64,000 nt of DNA from contig NZ_JADYVX010000003.1 of the NCBI RefSeq assembly GCF_020194175.1, positions 1 through 64,000 of the forward strand. Reading direction: 5' to 3'. This DNA is from Bradyrhizobium sp. BRP22 (lineage in GTDB: Bacteria > Pseudomonadota > Alphaproteobacteria > Rhizobiales > Xanthobacteraceae). The notes under the pieces are model-generated. The model worked only from the letters and a program-made list of their open reading frames with translations. It did no database searches and had not been told where the DNA came from. Each line of letters begins with the position of its first letter. Position 1 is the first letter of the stretch. Both the position numbers and the translations under genes were made by a program. Below are positions 45,615 through 55,517 of the stretch, in pieces.

Positions 45615-46559
45615 TCACTTCTGCGCCACCGCAGTTTTGTCGAGCGCAGCGCGGATGCCTCGGGCGAGCTTCAGCGCGTCGTCATTGGCCCAGAAATGGA
45701 TGAAGAACATCCGTGGCTGCTCGTCGAGCATGTGGCTGTGGATCGCGGTCACCTCGATGTCGCCGGCGCGCAGCGCCCGGATGAGCGGATTGACCTCATC
45801 GCCGGTGACGAGGAAGTCGCCGGTAATGGCGGCCTTGCCGCCGCCGGTCGGCTGGAAGTTGATCCCGTTGGCGCCGCCCATCGCAGGCGTGACCGTCATG
45901 CCTGCTTCGGTCGCCGGTTCGCGGCGCGGGATCGTGAACTGATCGACGCCGCCGGTGACGGTCCCCTTGGCGTGCATGATCTCGTCGAGCTTCGCGGTGT
46001 CGAGTTCGACGGTCGGGGCCGGACCGGCAGTGGTCGCCGGCGGTTCGAACGGCGTCTTGCTGCCGGCCGACAGCGCCTCGTGGATCGCGGTGGCGAGCTT
46101 CACCGGATCGCCATGTCCGCCGACATGCATGTAGAACGTCGCCGGCGAAGCGCGCAGGATGTGGTTGTGGATCGCGGTGATGTCCAGCCCGCTGTTCAGG
46201 AGCTTGGTCATGACAGGGGTGATCTCGGAATCAAGCAGGACGAGATCGCCCATCACCATCGCCTGACCATCCATCGGAGCGAAGGCCACCCAGCCGCCGA
46301 GCGCGAGCGCGGGCTTGATCGTTACGCCGTCGAGCGTGACATGCAGATCGGACCGCGGCAGGCCATAGCGATGGACCTCGCCGCTGACGGTTGCCGTCTT
46401 GCCGAGCGCTGTGTCCACCTTTTTCCAATCGATCGACTGCGCGTGAGCGCCCGAAATGAACGGCTCCGCAAAGATGTTCCAGTCGACGGGCTGCGCCGGT
46501 GCAAGGCTCGGCGACAGCAGGGCCGCGGCGATAATGGCAAAGAGAGTTTTCATGGTCAT
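45615..46559 (-). CDS. exported tandem DUF1259 (LppY/LpqO family) protein
   Basis: A 314-residue exported protein with a signal peptide (MTMKTLFAIIAAALLSPSLA). It has two homologous DUF1259 repeats: about 45-165 (WKKVDTALGKTATVSGEVHR, with ITAIHNHILRASPATFYMHV) and about 185-305 (IMHAKGTVTGGVDQFTIPRR, with VTAIHSHMLDEQPRMFFIHF). The repeated HNH/HSH and FxxH residues could bind metal. The mycobacterial relatives LppY/LpqO are lipoproteins of unknown function; here there is no lipobox. It is in the chr-ABC run, between PepSY and ATPase genes. Confidence 0.85.
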   Translation of the reverse strand: MTMKTLFAIIAAALLSPSLAPAQPVDWNIFAEPFISGAHAQSIDWKKVDTALGKTATVSGEVHRYGLPRSDLHVTLDGVTIKPALALGGWVAFAPMDGQAMVMGDLVLLDSEITPVMTKLLNSGLDITAIHNHILRASPATFYMHVGGHGDPVKLATAIHEALSAGSKTPFEPPATTAGPAPTVELDTAKLDEIMHAKGTVTGGVDQFTIPRREPATEAGMTVTPAMGGANGINFQPTGGGKAAITGDFLVTGDEVNPLIRALRAGDIEVTAIHSHMLDEQPRMFFIHFWANDDALKLARGIRAALDKTAVAQK

Positions 46560-46622
46560 GGGGATTGGCTCCTCTTGTTGGCGTTCAGGTATTCGAGATA
46601 CTTGCGACCGCAGCGCGCAGCT

Positions 46623-46853
46623 CTACCGCCGCTCCTTGATTTGACCGCTGCTGTCGACGACGATCTGGACTTCCTTGCCATCCTTGACGGCCTTCACGAC
46701 AATGCCTTCGGCGGTCGATTTCATCTCACCGACCTGCGAGTAGCCCGCGGACTCGAGCTTCGCGACGAGTTCCTGTTGCGTCAGGGCATAAGCAGGCGAC
46801 AGCACGCCCGCCATTGTCAGGCAAAGGGCTGCTCCAGAGATCAGTCGCATCAT
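46623..46853 (-). CDS. small exported PepSY-domain protein
   Basis: A 76-residue protein: signal peptide (MMRLISGAALCLTMAGVLSP) then a single PepSY domain (TQQELVAKLESAGYSQVGEM, ending QIVVDSSGQIKERR). PepSY proteins are periplasmic and often inhibit proteases or sit beside metal-transport genes. The start can be either of two ATGs (46853 or 46850). It is 78 bases after chrA and 63 before the DUF1259 gene on the same strand. Confidence 0.85.
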   Translation of the reverse strand: MMRLISGAALCLTMAGVLSPAYALTQQELVAKLESAGYSQVGEMKSTAEGIVVKAVKDGKEVQIVVDSSGQIKERR

Positions 46854-46931
46854 GGTCCTTGCTCCCGGCTTGTGCCCTCAGCCCGTTGTTTGCTGTTACC
46901 GCCATTCCGCTCGCCGCCTCATGCGCCTCGG

Positions 46932-48323
46932 TCAGATGATGCCGACGAGGCGGAGCAGCACGCCAGCGATGCACGATGCCGCGAGCACGAAAAGCATTCC
47001 CACATTGAAGCGAAAGATCGCGATCGCTGCCGCGATCGACAGCGCCAGCGCCGGCCAATCCACGCTGCGCAGCACCGGCGCATCGAAGAAGAGACCGAAC
47101 CCGTGCACTGGGACGGTCTGCCGGAAGATCGTGTGCAGCGCGAACCAGATCGAGAGATTGAGGATGACGCCGACGACCGCGGCGGTGATCGCCGAGAGCG
47201 CGCCGGCGAGCGCCTTGTTGCCGCGCATGGTCTCGATGTAGGGACCGCCGAGGAAGATCCAGAGGAAGCAGGGCGTGAATGTGACCCAGGTCGCGAGCAG
47301 CCCTCCGAGCGTGCCCGCCAGCATCGGCGACAGCCCGCCTGCATCACGGAATGCCGCCATGAAGCCTACGAACTGGACGACCATGATCAGCGGTCCCGGC
47401 GTCGTCTCGGCCATGCCGAGGCCGTCGAGCATCTCGCGAGGCGAGACCCAGTGATAGTAGTTGGCCGCCTGCTGCGCGACATAGGCCAGCACGGCATAGG
47501 CGCCGCCAAACGTCACCATCGCCATCTTGCTGAAGAAGATCGCGATCTGGCTGAAGACGTTCGACGGACCGAGGCCGATGAGCAGTGCGGCGACTGGAAC
47601 GAGCCAGAGCGCAAGCCAGATGGCGCCGACGCGCAGCGCCCGGGACGCGCTGGGCCGAACGTGCTCCGGAACCGTCTCGTCGAGCAGGCTGTCGATCGCG
47701 GCGGCATTCTTTCCGCCATGCTCGATGGCGGCGAATTCCGGCCTGCCGAGCCGCGCGCCGATGTAGCCGATCACGCCGGCAGCCACGACGATCAAGGGAA
47801 ACGGCGCAGCGAAAAAGAAGATCGCGACGAACGCGATTCCCGCGATCGCAATCATGACGCGGTTGCGGAGGGCGCGCTTGCCGATCCGGACCACCGCCTG
47901 GATCACAATCGCGAGCACGGCCGCCTTGAGGCCGAAGAACAGCGCCTCGACCAAGCCGACATTGCCGTAGGCGGCGTAGATGTAGCTCAGCGCCATGATG
48001 GCGATGACGCCGGGCAGGATGAACAGACCTCCCGCCACGATCCCGCCGACGGTCCGGTGCAACAGCCAGCCGATATAGGTTGCAAGCTGCTGCGCCTCGG
48101 GCCCGGGCAGCAGCATGCAGTAGTTGAGCGCATGCAGGAAGCGCGCCTCCGAAATCCAGTTCTTCTCCTCGACGAGGATGCGATGCATCACCGCGATCTG
48201 CCCGGCCGGCCCGCCGAAGCTCAAGATCGCGACGCGCAGCCAGACCGCAAGCGCGTCAGTAAAGGCGATGCCGTGCGCCTCGTCGTGCGAAGCTGCCTTC
48301 GGATCTGCGGTGAGGTCGGTCAT
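46932..48323 (-). CDS. chrA: chromate efflux transporter ChrA
   Basis: A 463-residue inner-membrane transporter with two homologous CHR halves. The first has WLRVAILSFGGPAGQIAVMH and CMLLPGPEAQQLATYIGWLL, the second SKMAMVTFGGAYAVLAYVAQ and MAETTPGPLIMVVQFVGFMA. These paired GGP/TPGP motifs define long-chain ChrA, which exports chromate by proton exchange. The ATG at 48323 overlaps the chrB-like stop as ATGA. Chromate is inferred; other oxyanions are possible. Confidence 0.93.
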   Translation of the reverse strand: MTDLTADPKAASHDEAHGIAFTDALAVWLRVAILSFGGPAGQIAVMHRILVEEKNWISEARFLHALNYCMLLPGPEAQQLATYIGWLLHRTVGGIVAGGLFILPGVIAIMALSYIYAAYGNVGLVEALFFGLKAAVLAIVIQAVVRIGKRALRNRVMIAIAGIAFVAIFFFAAPFPLIVVAAGVIGYIGARLGRPEFAAIEHGGKNAAAIDSLLDETVPEHVRPSASRALRVGAIWLALWLVPVAALLIGLGPSNVFSQIAIFFSKMAMVTFGGAYAVLAYVAQQAANYYHWVSPREMLDGLGMAETTPGPLIMVVQFVGFMAAFRDAGGLSPMLAGTLGGLLATWVTFTPCFLWIFLGGPYIETMRGNKALAGALSAITAAVVGVILNLSIWFALHTIFRQTVPVHGFGLFFDAPVLRSVDWPALALSIAAAIAIFRFNVGMLFVLAASCIAGVLLRLVGII

Positions 48324-49138
48324 GGCTTCACCTTGCTGGTCGGCCAGTTGTGGGTCTCCCTGGTCGCATCGCGGCACCAGCGGTAGAAGCCGTCGTAGAG
48401 AAGCATGCCGGCGTTGAGCTGCTCGAGGTCGTCGTCGTACATGCGCGAGAGGCCGAGTGACGCCGCCAGCAAGCCCGGCGCCTCCGCAGAAAGATCGAGC
48501 CGCGCGGTGTCGGCGGCGCGTACCATGACGGCGAGCCGTTCGAGTGCGGGCGTCGAGAGGCCGAACTCCTGCACCATCACGTCGAACGTGCAGAGCTCGC
48601 CGCGGTGGCTCCAGAACACATTCTCGATGTCGAACGGCGTGGCGGTGAAGCGCTCGGCAACCGCGACCACTTCGCTGGATGCCACGAACAGGAAGACCGC
48701 GGCGGGATCGACGAAACGGCGGATCAGCCAGGGACAGGCGATGCGATCGATCTTCGGCCGCGATCGCGTCACCCAGACGGTGCGCCCGCGGCCGTCACGC
48801 TTCGGAATCCTGTCGGCGGGGACGGTGGGCAGCTCGGCCTGTTTCCAGCCGAGATGGCCGCCTTCGAGAATCTCCGCCGCGATGCCATCGTGGCGAAGCC
48901 AGGCGGCGGTGCCTTCGCTGAGCTTCTCGCCCTTGTTGCAGATGACGACGGCGGATCGTCCGGCGAGGTCTCGTGCCCAGTCGTGAACATCGAGATGCGA
49001 GCGGCGGATCGCGCCCGGGATCAGGCGCGGGTCCGCCGCGAAGTCGTCATCGAGGCGGACGTCGATCAGCGCAGGCACGCTGGCCGTGCCGATCAATCGT
49101 GAAAGCTTGTCGGGAGAAATCGAGGTGTATGAAGACAT
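48320..49138 (-). CDS. chrB: ChrB-like protein with N-terminal rhodanese domain
   Basis: A 272-residue protein. An N-terminal rhodanese domain (1-115) has the active-site Cys in VVICNKGEKLSEG. The C-terminal ChrB-type domain begins WVTRSRPKIDRIACPWLIRR and contains IENVFWSHRGELCTFDVMV. Canonical ChrB is a chromate sensor or regulator with a different N-terminus, so this rhodanese-ChrB fusion may instead handle a redox or sulfur step. The ATG at 49138 is first in the leftward run and is coupled to chrA. Symbol is tentative. Confidence 0.85.
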   Translation of the reverse strand: MSSYTSISPDKLSRLIGTASVPALIDVRLDDDFAADPRLIPGAIRRSHLDVHDWARDLAGRSAVVICNKGEKLSEGTAAWLRHDGIAAEILEGGHLGWKQAELPTVPADRIPKRDGRGRTVWVTRSRPKIDRIACPWLIRRFVDPAAVFLFVASSEVVAVAERFTATPFDIENVFWSHRGELCTFDVMVQEFGLSTPALERLAVMVRAADTARLDLSAEAPGLLAASLGLSRMYDDDLEQLNAGMLLYDGFYRWCRDATRETHNWPTSKVKP

Positions 49139-49438
49139 GCTGCGTCCCTCACGAGTTAAGGACGCGATACTTGGGCATGTCGCCTCGCGGGGAGATCGCC
49201 TGATCCCCGTGAACGGAAATAAACTCCTTGCCGTCGTCCGTGTCAATCGACACTGGGGCGCCTCGACGATCATGACGAAGCTTGCCCGGATGGTTCCGAT
49301 CGGTTCCGTGACCATGTCGAGGACGAACCGATAGCGCACGTCTTGTTGACCGCCTCTCCCGATTGACACCACAGGTTCGTCATTCGATCTTCGGCGCGCC
49401 GTTGGACCCGGCTATTGGGCCGGACTGGAGATCGTGTG
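49139..49438. other. divergent intergenic region upstream of the chr operon
   Basis: About 300 bases between the chrB-like and acetyltransferase starts. It should carry both promoters. No clear palindrome, riboswitch or gene was found; the short frames on both strands have no recognisable product. Confidence 0.4.
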
Positions 49439-50029
49439 ATGAGCGCCGCGAATGCAGTTTCTCGTCCGGTGATAGCCACTGTCGGGTCCGCCGATATCGA
49501 GCGGGCCATTTCTGTACTTGTACTTGCCTTCAGCGCCGATCCGGTAACGCGCTGGACCTATCCCGATCCGGACCAGTATCTCACATCCTTCCGGGCTCTC
49601 GTGCGCGCATTCGGCGGCCGCGCGTTCGAGCAGGATACCGCACGCCGTGTCGACGATTATGCAGGGGTGGCGCTGTGGCTGCCGCCGGGCATCGAACCGG
49701 ATGAGGCGGCGCTTGCCGCGACCATGCCGGCAGGGCGGGAGTCCGAGATGGCCGCGGTTTTCGAGGGAATGGCGGCCTATCATCCGAGCGAAGCGCATTG
49801 GTATCTGCCGCTGATCGGTGTCGATCCGCTGTATCGCGGCAAGGGCTGTGGCGGAGCGCTGCTGGAAGACGCCGTCCGGCTGTTCGACCGGGATCACGTT
49901 GCCGCCTATCTCGAATCCACCAACCCGGCCAACATCCCGCTGTATCAGCGATATGGCTTCGAGGTTCTCGGCACCGTCCAGGCGGGAACGTCGCCGCCGC
50001 TGTTTCCAATGCTGCGCCAAGCTCGCTAA
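49439..50029 (+). CDS. GNAT family N-acetyltransferase
   Basis: A 196-residue acetyltransferase. The acetyl-CoA loop reads IGVDPLYRGKGCGGALLEDA (R/Q-x-x-G-x-G/A) and the C-terminal part has STNPANIPLYQRYGFEVLG. The ATG at 49439 is chosen over an upstream in-frame codon at 49415. No antibiotic-resistance or ribosomal-protein signature; the substrate is unknown. It is monocistronic between divergent chrB and the monooxygenase. Confidence 0.87.
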   Translation: MSAANAVSRPVIATVGSADIERAISVLVLAFSADPVTRWTYPDPDQYLTSFRALVRAFGGRAFEQDTARRVDDYAGVALWLPPGIEPDEAALAATMPAGRESEMAAVFEGMAAYHPSEAHWYLPLIGVDPLYRGKGCGGALLEDAVRLFDRDHVAAYLESTNPANIPLYQRYGFEVLGTVQAGTSPPLFPMLRQAR

Positions 50030-50255
50030 CGGGCGCCGGCATCGGGAGAACTCCTCCGCACAAGTTCACAGAACGATCTCGTATGCCGGCTGGCGACGGC
50101 TGTTTGCCGCATGTCAGCGCCGCGTCGCGCTCGGCTGTTTCCGAACAAGAACAAGGAGTAGCTGCAGCGCACCAACCAAAGATTGAATTTGTCCGATGAC
50201 AAGCCGGGGAAAGCGGATGTAGCCTCACGAAAAATCAAATGCACGGGAGGATGGC

Positions 50256-52913
50256 ATGCCAGACGCAATGGTTGCAGCACGTGCTTCAGAGGCGACAAAC
50301 GGCACGGCGCAACGGGTCGACGTCGCAGTGGTCGGGGCCGGGTTTGCCGGTCTCTATCTTCTCCATCGGTTGTCGAAGGCGGGCTTCACGACAGTGGCGT
50401 TGGAGGAGGCCGACGATGTCGGCGGCACCTGGTACTGGAATCGCTATCCCGGCGCGCGCTGCGACATCCAGACCATCGACTACAGCTACACGTTCGATCC
50501 GGAGCTGGAGCGCGCGTGGCAATGGTCGGAGAAATATGCGACGCAGCCGGAAATCCTGCGCTATCTCGGTTTCGTCGCCGATCGTTACGATCTCAGGCGC
50601 CATATCCGCTTCCACACCAAGGTCACGGCGGCGACGTGGGATGAGGCCGCGGAACGCTGGCTGCTCACATCAGACAATAGTGCTGCCGTTTCGTGCCGCC
50701 ATTACATCATGGCCACGGGCTGTCTCTCCGCGCCCAAGCCGCCGGAGATCGACGGCGTCAAGGACTTCAAGGGCGAGGTCTACTTCACCAGCCGCTGGCC
50801 GCATGAGGAGGTGAACCTCGCCGGCAAGCGCGTCGCTGTCATCGGCACGGGATCGTCGGGGATCCAGTCGATCCCGGTGATCGCGGAGCAGGCGGCGCAG
50901 CTCACCGTTTTCCAGCGCACGCCGAACTTTGCCTTGCCCGCGCACAACGGCCCGCCGCCGGCCGATCGGTTCGCGATGCTGGAGGGCGATCGTGCCGGCT
51001 ATCGCGAGCAGGCCCGCTGGTCGCTCACCGGCGTCCCCTATCCGCAGCAGACCGTGGTGAGCTGGCAATTGAGCGATGCCGAGCGGCGCGAGCGTTTCGA
51101 AAAGGCGTGGGCCGCCGGCGATCTCGTCCACGTCCTGACGCAACTGTGGGCCGACCAGGGCGTCGATGTCGATGGCAATGCGCTGGTCGCCGACCTGATC
51201 CGCGAAAAGATCCGCGAAGTCGTGAAGGATCCCGAGACGGCCGAAGCGCTGACCCCGTACGATCATCCGTTCGGCGCCAAGCGTCCCTGTCTCGATACCA
51301 ATTACTACGCTACCTACAACCGTCCCAACGTCACGCTGGTGAATTTGCGGCAGGAGCCGATCAAGGAGATCACGGCCTCCGGCATCGCGACCGACAAGCG
51401 CAGCTTCGATCTCGATGTGATCGTGTTCGCCACCGGCTTCGATGCGATGACCGGCGCCATCAGGGCGGTGCATCCGATCACGGGATGTCATGGCAAGTCG
51501 CTGTCCGACGTCTGGGCGCAGGGACCGCAGAGCTATCTCGGGCTCACGGTTGCCGGATTCCCCAATCTGTTCATGATCACCGGCCCTGGCAGCCCGTCGG
51601 TGCTGTCGAACATGGCGGTGTCGATCGAGCAGCACATCGATTGGGTGGTCGATCGGCTGATCGCGCTGCGCGAGGCAGGCTTCACCACCATCGAGGCCAC
51701 CGAGACGGCGCAGGCCGGCTGGGCGCGGCACATGGCCGACTGCGCGACGGTCACGCTGCATCGGCTCGCCAACACCTGGTACACGGGCGCCAATGTTCCC
51801 GGCAAGGCGTGGGGCGTGATGCCTTATACCGGCGGCGTCGGCCCCTATCGCAGCATCTGCAACGAGATCGTCAGCCGCGGCATGCTCGGCTTCAGGCTGA
51901 CCGGGCCCGGTGTTGCCGAGCAATGCAATGATGGCGAGGTCGTGCGTCTGCAACCGGATGTGCGGCTGGTGCTCGGGATGCTCGCGGACATGAACCTGCC
52001 GCCGATCGAGTCGATGGGCGCCCAGGGCGCGCGCGACTTCCTCGACGAGTTCAACAAGGGCCGTCCCGCGGGCCGTCCGGTCGGCGAGATCGTCGACGGC
52101 ACGCTTCCCGGCAATGACGGTCCGCTGCCGTACCGGCTCTATCGGCCGGCGACGCCTGGGCCGCATCCGATCGTGGTCTATTTCCATGGCGGCGGATGGG
52201 TGCTCGGCGATGAGCAATCGGACGATCCGTTCTGCCGCGACATGTGCCGGCGGAGCGGAATGATCTTCGTCAGCGTCGGCTATCGGCATGCACCCTGGCA
52301 CCGCTTCCCGACGGCGGCGGAGGATGGTTATGCCGCGACGCGCTGGATCGCCGAGCATGCGGCCGAGCTCGGCGGCGTGCCGGGACCCGTGCTGGTCGCC
52401 GGCTGGAGCGCCGGCGGCAACATCGCCGCCGTCACCTGCCAGCTCGCGCGCGATCGCGGCGGCCCTGACATCGCGGGCCAGCTCCTGATCTGCCCGGTCA
52501 CCGATTGCAGGTTCGACCGGCCATCCTACACCGACAATGCGACCGGCTATTTCCTGACGCGGTCGTTGATGTACTGGTTCTGGGACATCTACTGCTCGCC
52601 GGCCGACCGGACCGATCCGCGTGCCTCGCCGTTACGCGGCAGGCTCGATGGCTTGCCACCGGCTTTCGTGGTGGCGTGCGAGTTCGATCCGCTGCATGAC
52701 GAGGGTATCGCCTATGCCGACGCGCTTGCAGCTGCCGGTGTGCCGGTCGAGCAGCTCGACGCGCATGGTCATTTCCACTCCTCCTTCGTCATGGTCGATG
52801 TGATCATCACCGGTGTCAGCGGGCGTGTGCGGATGGCGGGAGCCTTGCGACGGTTTGCCGGGCTGGGTGACGAGGGCGTGGTGCCGCAAGCGATCGCGGT
52901 GGCGGCGGAGTAG
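50256..52913 (+). CDS. Baeyer-Villiger monooxygenase fused to an HSL-family esterase
   Basis: An 885-residue two-enzyme fusion. Residues 1-560 are a flavin monooxygenase: the FAD Rossmann GAGFAG (27-32), [18 protein letters not shown], the NADPH Rossmann VIGTGSSG near 198 and [12 protein letters not shown]. The Baeyer-Villiger fingerprint at 171-182 reads [12 protein letters not shown], with Phe177 where the family has His. Residues about 620-870 are an HSL-type esterase with the oxyanion motif HGGGW (644-648), nucleophile Ser718 in GWSAGG, and Asp/His in DPLHDE and AHGHFHSS. The likely chemistry is ketone to ester to alcohol plus acid in one chain. The ATG at 50256 has a GGGAGG site. No neighbour fixes the substrate. 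Confidence 0.9.
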   Translation: MPDAMVAARASEATNGTAQRVDVAVVGAGFAGLYLLHRLSKAGFTTVALEEADDVGGTWYWNRYPGARCDIQTIDYSYTFDPELERAWQWSEKYATQPEILRYLGFVADRYDLRRHIRFHTKVTAATWDEAAERWLLTSDNSAAVSCRHYIMATGCLSAPKPPEIDGVKDFKGEVYFTSRWPHEEVNLAGKRVAVIGTGSSGIQSIPVIAEQAAQLTVFQRTPNFALPAHNGPPPADRFAMLEGDRAGYREQARWSLTGVPYPQQTVVSWQLSDAERRERFEKAWAAGDLVHVLTQLWADQGVDVDGNALVADLIREKIREVVKDPETAEALTPYDHPFGAKRPCLDTNYYATYNRPNVTLVNLRQEPIKEITASGIATDKRSFDLDVIVFATGFDAMTGAIRAVHPITGCHGKSLSDVWAQGPQSYLGLTVAGFPNLFMITGPGSPSVLSNMAVSIEQHIDWVVDRLIALREAGFTTIEATETAQAGWARHMADCATVTLHRLANTWYTGANVPGKAWGVMPYTGGVGPYRSICNEIVSRGMLGFRLTGPGVAEQCNDGEVVRLQPDVRLVLGMLADMNLPPIESMGAQGARDFLDEFNKGRPAGRPVGEIVDGTLPGNDGPLPYRLYRPATPGPHPIVVYFHGGGWVLGDEQSDDPFCRDMCRRSGMIFVSVGYRHAPWHRFPTAAEDGYAATRWIAEHAAELGGVPGPVLVAGWSAGGNIAAVTCQLARDRGGPDIAGQLLICPVTDCRFDRPSYTDNATGYFLTRSLMYWFWDIYCSPADRTDPRASPLRGRLDGLPPAFVVACEFDPLHDEGIAYADALAAAGVPVEQLDAHGHFHSSFVMVDVIITGVSGRVRMAGALRRFAGLGDEGVVPQAIAVAAE

Positions 52914-52917
52914 AGGA

Positions 52918-53976
52918 TCACGCCTTGTCGTGGGACGTCCGCCGCGAGGCGGCGAAGATTTCCCATGCCACCATGAAGATGGCGGCGATCAGCGGACCGA
53001 TCACGAAGCCGTTGAGGCCGAAGACCTCGATGCCGCCCAGCGTGGAGATCAGCACGACATAGTCGGGCAGCTTGGTGTCCTTGCCGACCAGGAACGGACG
53101 AAGCACATTGTCCACGAGGCCGATGACGAGCACGCCATAGGCAATCAGTCCGAGGCCCTGCCAGATGGCGCCGGTGGCCAGGAAATAGATGGCGACGGGA
53201 ATCCAGACCAGCCCGGCGCCGATCGCCGGCAACAGCGACAGGAAGGCCATCAGCACGGCCCACAAGATCGGCGCATGAACGCCGAGGAACCAGAAGGCCA
53301 GCCCGCCGAGCGCGCCCTGGGCCATCGCAACCAGGACGCCGCCCTTGACGGTGGCGCGGACCACATCCGCAAATCTCGTGAACAGGGCCGACTTCTGGTC
53401 AGCGCCAAGAGGAACGGCCTCCTTGATTCGGTCCGCCACCGCCTTGCCGTCGCGCAGCAGGAAAAACAGAAGATACAGCATGATGCCGAGGCTGATCACG
53501 AAGTCGAACGTGTTCATCCCGATGCTGAGCGCCTGAGGCGCCAGAACCTGTCCGCCCTTCATGAGGCCGGACGTCAACGTTTCGCGCAGCGCCGAAAGAT
53601 CGCCCAGATTGAAGCGATCCAGCCAGCCGGTCGCCCACGCCGGCAGCGCATCGAACACCCGCTGGACGTAGCCGGAGAAGTCGTACTCCCCGGACTGCAT
53701 CTTTGCGTAGAGGCCGGTGGCTTCCCGAACCAGGGAGGTCGCGATCATCGCGAGCGGCAGCAGTACCATCGCGATGATGAGCAGGACCGTGATCGAGGCG
53801 GCGAGAGTCTGCCTGCCGCCCACCGACTTCAATAGCGCCCGGTTGACCGGCGCGAAGATGACGGCGACGACCACGGCCCACAGCACGGCGCCATAAAACG
53901 CCTGCAGGATCCAGGCGAACGCCACGGTGACGACGAACAGCAGCAGCAGGAAAACTTGGTCTTCAATTCGTCGCAC
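52918..53976 (-). CDS. AI-2E family (PerM-type) membrane transporter
   Basis: About 352 residues with seven or eight transmembrane segments in the AI-2E pattern: FLLLLFVVTVAFAWILQAFY at the start, a long amphipathic middle, LGIMLYLLFFLLRDGKAVAD, and the conserved end LISTLGGIEVFGLNGFVIGP. The GTG at 53976 follows GGTGGAAGCGAG; a TTG at 54018 would add 14 residues. Family members export signals or exchange ions (for example Na/H antiport). Substrate unknown. It converges with the fusion gene (4 bases between stops). Confidence 0.88.
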   Translation of the reverse strand: MRRIEDQVFLLLLFVVTVAFAWILQAFYGAVLWAVVVAVIFAPVNRALLKSVGGRQTLAASITVLLIIAMVLLPLAMIATSLVREATGLYAKMQSGEYDFSGYVQRVFDALPAWATGWLDRFNLGDLSALRETLTSGLMKGGQVLAPQALSIGMNTFDFVISLGIMLYLLFFLLRDGKAVADRIKEAVPLGADQKSALFTRFADVVRATVKGGVLVAMAQGALGGLAFWFLGVHAPILWAVLMAFLSLLPAIGAGLVWIPVAIYFLATGAIWQGLGLIAYGVLVIGLVDNVLRPFLVGKDTKLPDYVVLISTLGGIEVFGLNGFVIGPLIAAIFMVAWEIFAASRRTSHDKA

Positions 53977-54219
53977 GGCCGTCTCGCTTCCACCTTTGCT
54001 GCGCCACTGTCCATACAACGAACCCGGCGCGGACTTTGTTCACGGCCCTGTATATTGCTTTATTGCTCCGCGGTCCCGTCGAAAAGAATCGCCTGCTTGC
54101 GCACGGCGTCGCAGCTTGCTGCCATTCTCCCACAAGATGCCTCCGTCCCATTTGCCGGAGATGTCCCATCGTACAAACACGGTCATAGTCCGGCCTCCAA
54201 AAAGAAACGTGGAGGAAAC

Positions 54220-55509
54220 ATGACCGAGAGTGCCATCGAGACGATCGCGTCGCCGATCGAGGAGGGCGGGGCGGTCTCGCCCAGGAAAGTGTTCTGGGCG
54301 ACCTGGTTCGGATGGATGCTCGATGGCTTCGACTCCTCCATGTACAGCTACATCCTGGTCGGCGCGCTCACGGAATTGCTGCCGGCGAGCGGGATCGAGC
54401 CGAGCCGCGCCAATATCGGCATCTATGGCGGCCTGCTGTTCTCGATCTTCATGCTCGGCTGGGCCTGCTCGATGGTCTGGGGTTGGGCGGCGGACCGTTA
54501 CGGGCGCGTCCGCATCATGTGCTGGACGGTGCTGGTCTATTCATTGTTCACGGCGCTGTGTGGGCTTGCGACCGGCGTCGTGATGTTCGCCCTGTTTCGC
54601 TTCATGGCCGGCTTCGGCGTCGGCGGCGAATGGGCTGCGGGCACGCCGCTGCTGCAGGAGTCCGTGCCGGAGGAGACGCGGGTGAAGCTGGCCGGCTGGC
54701 TGCATACGGCAACGCCGACCGGACTGTTTCTCGCCGCCGCGGTCACGCTGATCGGCGGCAGCCTGCTCGGCTGGCGCGGCATGTTCCTGCTCGGCATCCT
54801 GCCGGCACTGTTGATCGCATATCTGCGCAGCAACATTCCCGAGCCGGCCCACGGCCGCGTGCGGAAGCACGTATCCGTCGCGACACTGTTCTCGGGCGAA
54901 CAGGCGCGCACCACCTGGGCGGCGGCGCTGCTGATGGCCTGCATCATCTTCGGCCTTTGGTCTTCGAACTTCTGGGCGCCGACGGTGGTGATCACCAAGC
55001 TTGTCGCGGCCGGTGCGACGCCCGCCCACGCGCAGCAGATGGGCGCGGTCGCCGGTCTCATCACCAATGTCGGTACGCTGATCGGCTGCCTGCTGATGCC
55101 CTGGATCACCGGCTATCTCGCAAGCCGCCGCCGAACCGCGGTGCTGTTCTTCGTAGGGTCGCTGATCTCGGTGGTCGTGAGCTACGAGATTGCCATCGAG
55201 CATCTCGAGAGCCTCACGCTGTTCCTGATCCTGCTTCCCGTGCTGGGCTTCTTCACCAACGGTGTGTTCGGCCTGTTCACGATCTGGCTGCCGGAAATGT
55301 TTCCGACCGCGTTGCGCGGCTCCGGCTCCGGCTTTGCCTTCAGCATGGGACGCGTATTGGGCGCGGCCGGTCCGACGCTGATCGGCGCGCTCGCCGCAAC
55401 GACAGGGAGCTACCCGCTCGCGATCTCGCTGCTGTCGCTGATCTATGTGGTCGGCCTGCCCATCATCGCGATGGCACCCGAGACGGCGGGGAAGCCGCTG
55501 GCGAAGTGA
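54220..55509 (+). CDS. MFS transporter, aromatic acid/H+ symporter-like
   Basis: A 429-residue transporter with 12 predicted transmembrane segments. The first segment reads WFGWMLDGFDSSMYSYILVG, and the loop 2-3 motif GWAADRYGRVR and GFGVGGEWAAGTPLLQESVP follow, as in the aromatic-acid and sialic-acid symporter group. A GGAGG site lies just before the ATG at 54220. No aromatic-degradation gene is adjacent, though a divergent AI-2E transporter is 240 bases away. Probable uptake of an organic acid. Confidence 0.88.
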   Translation: MTESAIETIASPIEEGGAVSPRKVFWATWFGWMLDGFDSSMYSYILVGALTELLPASGIEPSRANIGIYGGLLFSIFMLGWACSMVWGWAADRYGRVRIMCWTVLVYSLFTALCGLATGVVMFALFRFMAGFGVGGEWAAGTPLLQESVPEETRVKLAGWLHTATPTGLFLAAAVTLIGGSLLGWRGMFLLGILPALLIAYLRSNIPEPAHGRVRKHVSVATLFSGEQARTTWAAALLMACIIFGLWSSNFWAPTVVITKLVAAGATPAHAQQMGAVAGLITNVGTLIGCLLMPWITGYLASRRRTAVLFFVGSLISVVVSYEIAIEHLESLTLFLILLPVLGFFTNGVFGLFTIWLPEMFPTALRGSGSGFAFSMGRVLGAAGPTLIGALAATTGSYPLAISLLSLIYVVGLPIIAMAPETAGKPLAK

Positions 55510-55517
55510 TGATCGCA

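Noticed and set aside
45474..48386. A 970-codon open frame antisense to the chr-ABC genes
   Set aside because: It runs through six well-supported opposite-strand genes and is rich in Arg/His/Asp with no recognisable domain.
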